Below are positions 1-5,426 of a DNA stretch of 6,935 nt, in pieces. The DNA lies in contig DBCF01000273.1 in assembly GCA_002292925.1 (NCBI GenBank), positions 1 through 6,935 of the forward strand, written 5' to 3'. The notes under the pieces are model-generated. The model was not told the DNA's origin. It searched no databases and saw only the letters and a program-made list of their open reading frames with translations. This DNA is from Roseiflexaceae bacterium UBA965 (GTDB lineage Bacteria > Chloroflexota > Chloroflexia > Chloroflexales > Roseiflexaceae). Made by a program: the position numbers and the translations under genes. Every line of letters starts with the position of its first letter. The first letter of the stretch is position 1.

Positions 1-36
1 CACAAACTACGCATCGTTGAGGATACGCACGCATAA
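1..36 (+). CDS. Possible C-terminal tail of an upstream gene (partial)
   Basis: Frame 1 is open from the window edge and ends at TAA (34-36), giving the tail HKLRIVEDTHA. The acetyltransferase start lies 26 bases further on, a spacing usual for genes in one transcript, and no terminator-like hairpin lies between them. Twelve codons cannot identify a family, and frame 2 is also open here by chance, so this is only a plausible gene end. No function can be assigned. Confidence 0.3.
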   Translation, partial: HKLRIVEDTHA

Positions 37-62
37 TCAACCACAACCAGCAGAGAATATCT

Positions 63-977
63 ATGTTGCCATTACGGCTCGCCCAACTCATCATCACCCT
101 CGCCACCCCCGATCAATATGCGGAGGTGATTGCGTTAGTCCATCGTGCGCGAATTCGCCTCATGCAATTTGGCACCATTACCCTACAATTGCCGCCGACA
201 CACCAAATCATGGCGGTGGCGTGGCACGAGTCACAACCGGTGGCCGCGCTCATCGCCAGCAGTAGTAATCCCCAGAGTGCCTGGATTCGCTGTTGCGCCA
301 TTGATGGGATTGCTTTTAGCGATCATACAGCCGTCTTGGCACAGCTTGCACATACACTTATCGCCCATGCCCCCGTCGCTACGTTGTATTACAGCGGCGA
401 TTTTTATGATCATTGGTTTACTGACATCTTGGTAGGGGTAGGGTTTCAGCCACAAAATACCATCATCGGGTTACAACGCTCGAGCAAGCTCCCGTTGAGT
501 GCAACCTTACAGCCGGCGACGTTGCAGCGCCTTCATCATGCCGATATTGCCACCGTGCAATTAATTGATGCCCACGCATTTGACAACGAATGGCGCAAAA
601 ACGACTTTGAAATCCAACAACTGTTTCATCCAGACACAATTGCCTTCCATGCCACAATCGCAGACCGTTCCGTAGGGTATGCGATTGCGGTGCTCCATGA
701 CCACGGCAGCCTGCTCCATATCGTACGGATTGCGGTGTTACCGGCGTGGCGCCGCCAAGGCATTGCCCAACAGTTGTTGGCAGCGGTGATTCGCTATGGC
801 CAACAAATCGACGCAGCCCAGATTTCGCTCAATACGCAGCACGATAACCATGCTGCCTTGGCACTTTATCAGCGGGCGGGGTTCCAACAAACGAATGACC
901 GGCATGAAGTAATCGCACATGCCGTACAGGCCAATCATGCCGGCGAATCTATTCGCCCCTATGCGCCCATGCCATGA
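63..977 (+). CDS. GNAT-family N-acetyltransferase, probably a tandem GNAT with a degenerate N-terminal half
   Basis: The protein has 304 residues and probably transfers an acetyl group from acetyl-CoA to an amine; the substrate is unknown. The C-terminal domain (about 148-285) carries GNAT motif A: strand HIVRIAVLPAW followed by the acyl-CoA pyrophosphate loop RRQGIA (230-235). Motif B follows as NHAALALYQRAGF (262-274). The first half (about 8-140) ends in GVGFQPQNTIIGLQR, which looks like the end of a second GNAT fold (the usual GF turn and closing strand), but I find no RxxGxG/A loop in it. I therefore read it as a structural, probably catalytically dead repeat. ATG 63 is the only ATG/GTG/TTG start after the in-frame stop at 18-20 that keeps the whole N-terminal fold; the upstream AGAGAA is only a weak ribosome site. 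There is no signal peptide or membrane segment, so it should be cytoplasmic. The family is clear; the role is not. Confidence 0.85.
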   Translation: MLPLRLAQLIITLATPDQYAEVIALVHRARIRLMQFGTITLQLPPTHQIMAVAWHESQPVAALIASSSNPQSAWIRCCAIDGIAFSDHTAVLAQLAHTLIAHAPVATLYYSGDFYDHWFTDILVGVGFQPQNTIIGLQRSSKLPLSATLQPATLQRLHHADIATVQLIDAHAFDNEWRKNDFEIQQLFHPDTIAFHATIADRSVGYAIAVLHDHGSLLHIVRIAVLPAWRRQGIAQQLLAAVIRYGQQIDAAQISLNTQHDNHAALALYQRAGFQQTNDRHEVIAHAVQANHAGESIRPYAPMP

Positions 978-1078
978 CGCCCGACCGACCATTCCCGTTT
1001 TGAAAATTGCGATGAAAAAACAAACTATTTTACACAAAAAACCATACATTTTTTACCGATAATCATAACAATATATGG

Positions 1079-1084
1079 TATACT
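1079..1084 (+). promoter_or_regulatory. Candidate -10 box for a leaderless moxR transcript
   Basis: TATACT (5 of 6 to the TATAAT consensus) ends six bases before the ATG at 1091, so the transcript would be expected to begin at or next to that A. No purine-rich Shine-Dalgarno precedes the ATG (the intervening bases are AGCGCT). The region upstream, 978-1078, is AT-rich. I see no convincing -35 hexamer at 16-18 bases, which is common for leaderless promoters. The initiation mode is inferred, not shown. Confidence 0.5.
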
Positions 1085-1090
1085 AGCGCT

Positions 1091-2083
1091 ATGAGTAGTC
1101 ACACAAACACACCATCTGCATCACAAATTCATGATACCAGCACAATGCTGCGACGCATTGTGCAACATATTGAGCAAGTCATCATTGGGCAACGAGCAGC
1201 CGTCGATTTTGCGGTAATTACCCTAGCTGCGCGCGGACATCTCCTCATCGAAGATGTCCCCGGTACCGGCAAAACAATGTTAGCGCGCACACTTGCCCGC
1301 ACACTTGGTTGTAGTTTTGCGCGGATTCAACTCACCCCCGATTTATTACCGGCAGACATTACGGGGAGTGCGATTTTTAATCCCCGCGAGTTAAACTTCA
1401 GCTTCCATCCTGGGCCGATTCATGCCCAAATTATTTTGGCCGATGAACTCAACCGGGCCACACCGCGCACCCAAAGTGCCTTGCTTGAAGCCATGGAAGA
1501 GCGTCAAATCACCGTTGATGGTACGACGCACCCACTACCGTCACCATTTATGGTGATTGCCACCCAAAACCCGGTGGAATACGAGGGCACCTTTACGCTC
1601 CCCGAAGCACAATTAGATCGTTTCAGCATGCGTATTCGCTTAGGGTACCCCAGTCACCACGATGAATTAGCGATTTTGCATGCACAACGGCATCAACACC
1701 CTATCGAAAGCGTGACCGCCTATACCAATGCCACCGATATCATCGCGCTCCAACATATCGTCCAACACGTGTATGTCGACCCCGCTATTGATGAATACGT
1801 GGTGGCCTTGGGAGCACGGACGCGCCAGCACGCTGACATCGCGTTAGGCGCAAGTACCCGCGCACTGCTCACCCTTACCCGTATAGCCCAAGCCCGGGCG
1901 CTGCTTGGTGGACGGGGTTATGTATTGCCTGATGATGTGCAAGCCGTGGCAGTACCCGTGCTGGCCCATCGACTCATCCTTTCTCCGGCAGCGCGCATGC
2001 GCAACGACACCAGCGAACAACTCGTCCGCGATATCGTCACGCAACTCCCCGTCACCCCAAATCGTAGCGGATGGCGTGGATAA
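1091..2083 (+). CDS. MoxR-family AAA+ ATPase
   Basis: A 330-residue AAA+ ATPase of the MoxR family, close to the usual size of 310-340. It acts as a cytoplasmic ATP-driven chaperone that remodels or activates partner proteins, often together with von Willebrand A (metal-binding) proteins. Visible motifs are Walker A EDVPGTGKT (54-62), Walker B IILADELNRA (114-123), sensor 1 ATQNP (157-161, with N160), LDRF with a likely arginine finger (175-178), and sensor 2 ASTR (254-257) in the lid domain, so the ATPase core looks intact. MoxR genes usually precede a DUF58 gene and VWA or transglutaminase genes. Here the next gene, 59 bases on, is tyrosyl-tRNA synthetase, so the partner is not encoded nearby on this side. 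There is no terminator after it, so read-through into tyrS is possible. The start at 1091 gives the normal N-terminal helix ahead of the conserved IIGQ (31-34). Confidence 0.93.
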   Translation: MSSHTNTPSASQIHDTSTMLRRIVQHIEQVIIGQRAAVDFAVITLAARGHLLIEDVPGTGKTMLARTLARTLGCSFARIQLTPDLLPADITGSAIFNPRELNFSFHPGPIHAQIILADELNRATPRTQSALLEAMEERQITVDGTTHPLPSPFMVIATQNPVEYEGTFTLPEAQLDRFSMRIRLGYPSHHDELAILHAQRHQHPIESVTAYTNATDIIALQHIVQHVYVDPAIDEYVVALGARTRQHADIALGASTRALLTLTRIAQARALLGGRGYVLPDDVQAVAVPVLAHRLILSPAARMRNDTSEQLVRDIVTQLPVTPNRSGWRG

Positions 2084-2132
2084 TTTGGTATTATTGAGGT
2101 AATTACGGTATTGTTGGTTTATTGCATTACAT

Positions 2133-2137
2133 GAGGT
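2133..2137 (+). promoter_or_regulatory. Shine-Dalgarno site of tyrS
   Basis: GAGGT sits five bases ahead of the ATG at 2143 and fixes that start. A weak own promoter may lie upstream (TTGGTA 2085-2090, 18 bases, TATTGT 2109-2114). The 59-base gap is far too short for a T-box leader, and I see no T-box sequence in it. Confidence 0.65.
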
Positions 2138-2142
2138 AACTA

Positions 2143-3324
2143 ATGTCCTTTATTCCTGATGAATTACTCACCCGTGGCGTTGCCGAAATCATCGTCGAAG
2201 CAGAGCTTCGTGCCAAACTTGCCGCCGGGCGCAAGCTCCGTCTCAAACAAGGATTTGACCCGAGTCGCCCAGACATGCATATTGGGCACGCAGTCGGCTT
2301 GCGTAAACTCAAAAAATTCCAAGAACTCGGACACACCATCGTATTGATTGTGGGTGACTGGACAGCCCAAATCGGCGACCCCAGCGGCCGCGACATCACT
2401 CGCCCCCGCCTCACCGCCGAAAAAGTCCGTGAAAACGCCTTGACCTACATGGAACAATTCTTCCGCGTCATTGACCGCAACAAAACCGAAATTCGCTGGC
2501 AGAGTGAATGGTTTGGTGATTTCACCCTCGAAAACGCCCTCGACCTAGCTGGGCGCTTTACGCTGGCGCACATGCTATCGCACGACACCTTCCGCAAGCG
2601 CTACGAAGCCGGCGCCCCACTCACCATCCTCGAACTCATGTACCCCATGCTCCAAGGTTACGATTCGGTAGCCGTCAAAGCCGATGTCGAGTTTGGTGGT
2701 ACCGACCAAAAATTCAACAATTTGGCCGGCCGTGAGCTCCAAGGCCAAATGGGACTTACCCCTCAAGACGTCTTTTTGTTGCCGTTGATCCCTGGTACCG
2801 ATGGCCGCAAAATGGGTAAATCATTCGACAACACCGTCGATATTTTGCTGTCACCCGAAAACATGTTTGGTAAAATCATGTCAATGGCCGACGATGTCAT
2901 GCCCCTCTACTTTGAAGTGCTGACCGATGTGCCGCTGACTGACATCGCCGAAATCCGCCATATCATCGCTGGTGGGCGTGAAAACCCGATGGAAATCAAA
3001 AAACGCCTTGCCAGCGAAATCGTCGCCCAGTTCCATTCCCCAGCGGCAGCTACCCAAGGACGCGATGCCTTCGAACGCCAGTTCCAACGCCGCGAAGCTC
3101 CCAGCGATATGCCCGAATATGCGATTGCAGAGCCGCTTGGCATTATCGACTTGTTGGTGGCAGCTGGGCTCGCGAGTAGCAAAAGCGATGCCCGTCGCTT
3201 GATTGATGGTGGTGGTGTCAAACTCGACAACGAACGGATTAGTAGCTTTAATCAGGTGATTAGCCCCACTGCCGTCATCCAAAAGGGTCGCCATTTCGTG
3301 CGGATTATTGCCAAAACCGAATAA
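2143..3324 (+). CDS. tyrS: Tyrosyl-tRNA synthetase (type with KMxKS signature and C-terminal S4 domain)
   Basis: This enzyme charges tRNA-Tyr: tyrosine + ATP + tRNA give Tyr-tRNA, AMP and pyrophosphate, in the cytoplasm. The 393-residue length fits bacterial TyrRS. The class I HIGH motif is at 46-49, the tyrosine/tRNA pocket segments are YPMLQGYDS (167-175) and FGGTDQKFN (184-192), and the KMSKS loop reads KMGKS (223-227). An S4 RNA-binding domain covers about 330-390 (LLVAAGLASSKSDARRLI, then GGGVKLD). The KMxKS rather than KFGKT form and the length suggest the TyrRS group called type 2 (TyrZ-like), judged from memory of the families. The glycine in KMGKS is an exception to the usual serine but has a parallel in the KFGKT of type 1. 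The start is fixed by GAGGT five bases upstream; a strong terminator follows 20 bases after the stop. It is probably the housekeeping copy, but a second TyrRS elsewhere cannot be excluded. Confidence 0.96.
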   Translation: MSFIPDELLTRGVAEIIVEAELRAKLAAGRKLRLKQGFDPSRPDMHIGHAVGLRKLKKFQELGHTIVLIVGDWTAQIGDPSGRDITRPRLTAEKVRENALTYMEQFFRVIDRNKTEIRWQSEWFGDFTLENALDLAGRFTLAHMLSHDTFRKRYEAGAPLTILELMYPMLQGYDSVAVKADVEFGGTDQKFNNLAGRELQGQMGLTPQDVFLLPLIPGTDGRKMGKSFDNTVDILLSPENMFGKIMSMADDVMPLYFEVLTDVPLTDIAEIRHIIAGGRENPMEIKKRLASEIVAQFHSPAAATQGRDAFERQFQRREAPSDMPEYAIAEPLGIIDLLVAAGLASSKSDARRLIDGGGVKLDNERISSFNQVISPTAVIQKGRHFVRIIAKTE

Positions 3325-3344
3325 TCCAGGGCCCAGCGTACGCC

Positions 3345-3386
3345 AAGCCCCACGACACCGTTTCACGGGAATGTCGTGGGGCTTTT
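3345..3386 (+). terminator. Rho-independent terminator after tyrS
   Basis: A 13-base perfect stem pairs 3345-3357 (AAGCCCCACGACA) with 3372-3384 (TGTCGTGGGGCTT). The loop can itself fold further (CCGT 3358-3361 with ACGG 3365-3368). The run TTTT (3383-3386) closes it. It begins 20 bases after the tyrS stop and separates tyrS from the thioredoxin-like operon. The opposite strand lacks a good T-run, so it most likely works on the plus strand only. Confidence 0.9.
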
Positions 3387-3408
3387 CTCATCACCTTGTT
3401 ATTGAACT

Positions 3409-3432
3409 ATGCTATTGTGTAGGCAATAGTAT
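3409..3432 (+). promoter_or_regulatory. Inverted repeat in the promoter region of the thioredoxin-like operon
   Basis: ATGCTATTG (3409-3417), six spacer bases, then CAATAGTAT (3424-3432). The arms are complementary at 8 of 9 positions and the ninth is a G-T pair. It lies between the tyrS terminator and the ribosome site of the next gene. It overlaps a weak promoter-like pair, TTGAAC (3402-3407) and TAGTAT (3427-3432), with a long 19-base spacing. It could be an operator or a hairpin in the leader; there is no T-run, so a terminator is unlikely. Confidence 0.4.
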
Positions 3433-3443
3433 TTGCATGACGT

Positions 3444-3449
3444 GGGGAG
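3444..3449 (+). promoter_or_regulatory. Shine-Dalgarno site deciding the lipoprotein start
   Basis: GGGGAG stands four bases before ATG 3454. The in-frame TTG at 3433 and GTG at 3442 have no comparable purine-rich site at the right distance, which supports the shorter 183-residue protein. Confidence 0.6.
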
Positions 3450-3453
3450 ATGT

Positions 3454-4005
3454 ATGATACGGCGTTTCTTTCTCGTACTGACCCTGATTAGTAGCCTATT
3501 ACTCATGAGCTGTAGTACCGCATCACCCACCACCACCCTCAACGACCTGCCAGATTTTGTCGCTGATAATGCCACTTTGCGCGATGCAAATGCCCCAACC
3601 ATTGCCGTCGACCAGATCGCCCCAGACATTAGTTGGACCTATGCAGATGGACGTCGTGAAACACTCATGAGTCTGCAAGGGCAACGCGTGGTGCTCAATT
3701 TTTGGGCGACGTGGTGCGAGCCTTGCCGGAGCGAAATGGCGAGTCTCGCAGCAGCCGACGGCCAAGATGTACGCATCATCGGCATCAACAAAGGCCAACA
3801 ACTCGACGTCATCCCCCCTTTTGCCAAAGAATTAAACGTACAGTTTACCCTCGTCAGTGATCCTGATGGCGATGTCAGTAGCGTCTATGGAGCCCGGAAT
3901 CTACCGACGAGTGTTTTTATTGATCGCACTGGCAAAATTGTCGCTATCCACATCGGCGTATTATCTGCAGCAGCCCTACAACTACAATTGGAGCGCATCC
4001 CATGA
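3454..4005 (+). CDS. TlpA/ResA-like thioredoxin-fold lipoprotein
   Basis: A 183-residue envelope protein. Residues 1-19 are a lipoprotein signal (MIRRF, then a hydrophobic stretch ending LLMS) with the lipid-modified cysteine at C20. A Ser/Thr/Pro-rich linker (21-50) leads into an AhpC/TSA-thioredoxin domain. The active site is WCEPC (87-91) after LNFWAT, and the cis-proline is in NLPTSVFID (149-157, P151). Such proteins reduce disulfides outside the membrane, for example apocytochrome c or copper-site proteins, and draw electrons from CcdA/DsbD-type partners; the target here is unknown. I chose ATG 3454 because GGGGAG (3444-3449) stands four bases ahead and the signal peptide then starts properly. 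TTG 3433 would add seven residues ahead of the signal. Its stop overlaps the next start (ATGA, 4002-4005), so the two genes are translationally coupled. Confidence 0.88.
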   Translation: MIRRFFLVLTLISSLLLMSCSTASPTTTLNDLPDFVADNATLRDANAPTIAVDQIAPDISWTYADGRRETLMSLQGQRVVLNFWATWCEPCRSEMASLAAADGQDVRIIGINKGQQLDVIPPFAKELNVQFTLVSDPDGDVSSVYGARNLPTSVFIDRTGKIVAIHIGVLSAAALQLQLERIP

Positions 4006-4811
4006 CCACGTCGTTACGCAGTTGGTATTGGTTAGCCATTGGTGTGTATAGTGGCATTTTGGCGGGGATTTTGTTTTGGCCATCACTGCCACTGCCAAGC
4101 TGGCCAAGTAGCCATATCGCATGGAACATGTACGCCAGTGTGCATGGCGTCTGTGCCCAAATGCACAACACCACCATCGCCGGCCAACAGTTGCCATTGT
4201 GTGCCCGCAATACCGGCATTTATGGCGCCATGACGCTCAGTATGCTGGTCATGCTCATTGCAGGGCGCCACCGCTATACCCAATATGGCGCCAAGGTATA
4301 TACGATATTGTTGATGGTACCGATTGTATTCCTCGGCATTGACGGTCTCAATTCATTGAGCGTCGACATCGGTCTCACCCCGTTGTATCAACCGCAAAAC
4401 TGGTTACGCATGGTAACAGGCTCGTTGGCCGGCATCGCCATTGCCCCATTTTTTATCCCTACCCTCAACCGGGTACTACGCAACAACGGCAGTAACCACG
4501 CCATGATTGGACGGTGGTGGGATCTGGCGGGCTTGTGGGCGATTGCACTGGGCTATGCTGCCCTCACCATTGCCGGACCGAGTTGGGTTTATTGGCCGAT
4601 TGCGATTATATCGTGGGTGGGAATCGTAGGGATTTTGTTGATTTCTAATACATTTGCAGTGGCCGTCGCTGCCGGATATGACCAGCGCAAAATCAGCCAC
4701 CTGACAGAGCTCGTCAAGCCTTTTTTGGTGGCTACCTTGATTACTGCCATCGAATTAGGCATTATGGCCTGGTTGCGTTTTGGGTTCGAGGCCAGTGGAT
4801 TTGCTCAATAA
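4002..4811 (+). CDS. DUF2085 family multi-spanning membrane protein
   Basis: A 269-residue integral membrane protein with about seven hydrophobic segments (near 8-27, 72-88, 97-118, 134-155, 173-191, 196-222 and 238-258). Two family hallmarks of DUF2085 are visible. The first is the motif around 49-74, HGVCAQMHN then GQQLPLCARNTGIYG. The second is GIDGLNS (112-118) followed by NWLRMVTGSLAG (133-144). The function of the family is not established. In the versions I remember, the first motif reads CHQ...CARC; here H is replaced by A and the last C by N, leaving C51, H55 and C67. The gene starts inside the stop codon of the thioredoxin-like lipoprotein gene, so a shared role in envelope thiol redox or metal handling is a reasonable inference. 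Family assignment is from memory of the motif, not a search. Confidence 0.75.
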   Translation: MTTSLRSWYWLAIGVYSGILAGILFWPSLPLPSWPSSHIAWNMYASVHGVCAQMHNTTIAGQQLPLCARNTGIYGAMTLSMLVMLIAGRHRYTQYGAKVYTILLMVPIVFLGIDGLNSLSVDIGLTPLYQPQNWLRMVTGSLAGIAIAPFFIPTLNRVLRNNGSNHAMIGRWWDLAGLWAIALGYAALTIAGPSWVYWPIAIISWVGIVGILLISNTFAVAVAAGYDQRKISHLTELVKPFLVATLITAIELGIMAWLRFGFEASGFAQ

Positions 4812-4858
4812 ACGCTTATTCACGACGGCCGGCACGCTTTTTTCACAAAAAATAATAG

Positions 4859-5284
4859 TTAAATCATATATGAGCTAGTTGACAAGGCATTGCGGCGTTC
4901 ACACAAGTCGGCGAGGGTGACGTCGCGGAAGCAACAGCGCACACGGTCACGGGCTTCGTTCCAGGCATCACGCACCACCGCAACTTCGATGATATTCCCC
5001 CGTCCCGTGCGATCACGAGCCTCGTCGCTCCCTTCGAGCGCTTCGATGATTTCGAGCACCGTAATCAACGAAGCCGGGCGCGCCAAGCGATGCCCGCCTT
5101 GGCGACCACGTAGGCTTTCGATGAGGCCAGCTCGGCGGAGCATCAATAATATTTGGCTAATGAAATGTTCGTCAATGCCTTGGCGCCGGTGGATATCACC
5201 AGCTTGCACCGGGCCTTCGCTGCCGTTTAAGGCAATGTCGAGCATTGCACGTAATCCATATTCGACTTGACTAGACATGCGCAT
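4859..5284 (-). CDS. Rrf2-family transcriptional regulator without the usual Fe-S cysteines
   Basis: A 141-residue DNA-binding protein of the Rrf2 family (IscR, NsrR, CymR). The N-terminus MRMSSQVEYGLRAML is the typical family opening. The winged helix-turn-helix spans about 25-60 and the wing carries RGRQGGHRLA (59-68), the family signature. VLEIIEALEG (76-85) leads to the dimer helix. The loop that holds three cysteines in IscR and NsrR (about 87-105 here) has none; the only cysteines are C117, C118 and C128 beyond it, so it is closer in this respect to CymR-like members that do not bind a cluster. I prefer ATG 5284; ATG 5287 and ATG 5278 are close alternatives. Extending to ATG 5335 would add 17 residues with no family counterpart. 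No strong ribosome site is visible. It is divergent from the sulfoquinovose synthase gene and convergent with DUF2085. Confidence 0.88.
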   Translation of the reverse strand: MRMSSQVEYGLRAMLDIALNGSEGPVQAGDIHRRQGIDEHFISQILLMLRRAGLIESLRGRQGGHRLARPASLITVLEIIEALEGSDEARDRTGRGNIIEVAVVRDAWNEARDRVRCCFRDVTLADLCERRNALSTSSYMI

Positions 5285-5335
5285 CATAACAACAATCTCG
5301 CATTCACAACAAACCATTAACCAAAAGACAATCAC

Positions 5336-5364
5336 TTGATGACATTATTCATGTACCATACCAT
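5336..5364 (+). promoter_or_regulatory. Candidate promoter of the sulfoquinovose synthase gene
   Basis: TTGATG (5336-5341), a 17-base spacer, and TACCAT (5359-5364) match the sigma-70 type pattern at 4 of 6 positions each. Transcription would begin near 5371, giving a leader of roughly 55 bases. TATCAT (5367-5372) is a better -10 on its own but has no matching -35. The choice between them is uncertain. Confidence 0.4.
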
Positions 5365-5384
5365 TGTATCATGGAGTATTGTAC
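5353..5384. promoter_or_regulatory. Inverted repeat overlapping the promoter: candidate operator
   Basis: GTACCATAC (5353-5361), 14 bases, then GTATTGTAC (5376-5384): the arms are reverse complements at 8 of 9 positions. Inside lies a second short palindrome, CCAT (5361-5364) with ATGG (5371-5374). It covers the candidate -10 and start point of the sulfoquinovose synthase gene and lies about 70-100 bases ahead of the Rrf2 start, a good place for a regulator to act on one or both divergent genes. Confidence 0.45.
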
Positions 5385-5412
5385 CGACGTGGTTGACGCC
5401 AACAGATTACTC

Positions 5413-5420
5413 AAAGGAGA
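5413..5420 (+). promoter_or_regulatory. Strong Shine-Dalgarno site of the sulfoquinovose synthase gene
   Basis: AAAGGAGA stands six bases ahead of ATG 5427. It is the best ribosome site in the window and settles the start, which also gives a correctly placed N-terminal Rossmann strand. Confidence 0.85.
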
Positions 5421-5426
5421 ATCACA

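Noticed and set aside
2084..2142. T-box or other riboswitch ahead of tyrS
   Set aside because: The gap is 59 bases, too short for a T-box, and no T-box consensus or antiterminator is present.
2881..3366. A 161-codon minus-strand open frame opposite tyrS
   Set aside because: It is a shadow of tyrS and runs through the terminator stem; no family features.
4838..4852. TTTTTT-CAC-AAAAAA hairpin between the convergent DUF2085 and Rrf2 genes as a two-way terminator
   Set aside because: The stem is six A-T pairs only, without a GC core, too weak to call; I see no better terminator in this 47-base gap.
5282..5335. Longer Rrf2 protein starting at the ATG at 5335
   Set aside because: The 17 extra residues (rich in Cys, Val and Met) precede the normal family N-terminus and have no counterpart in Rrf2 proteins.
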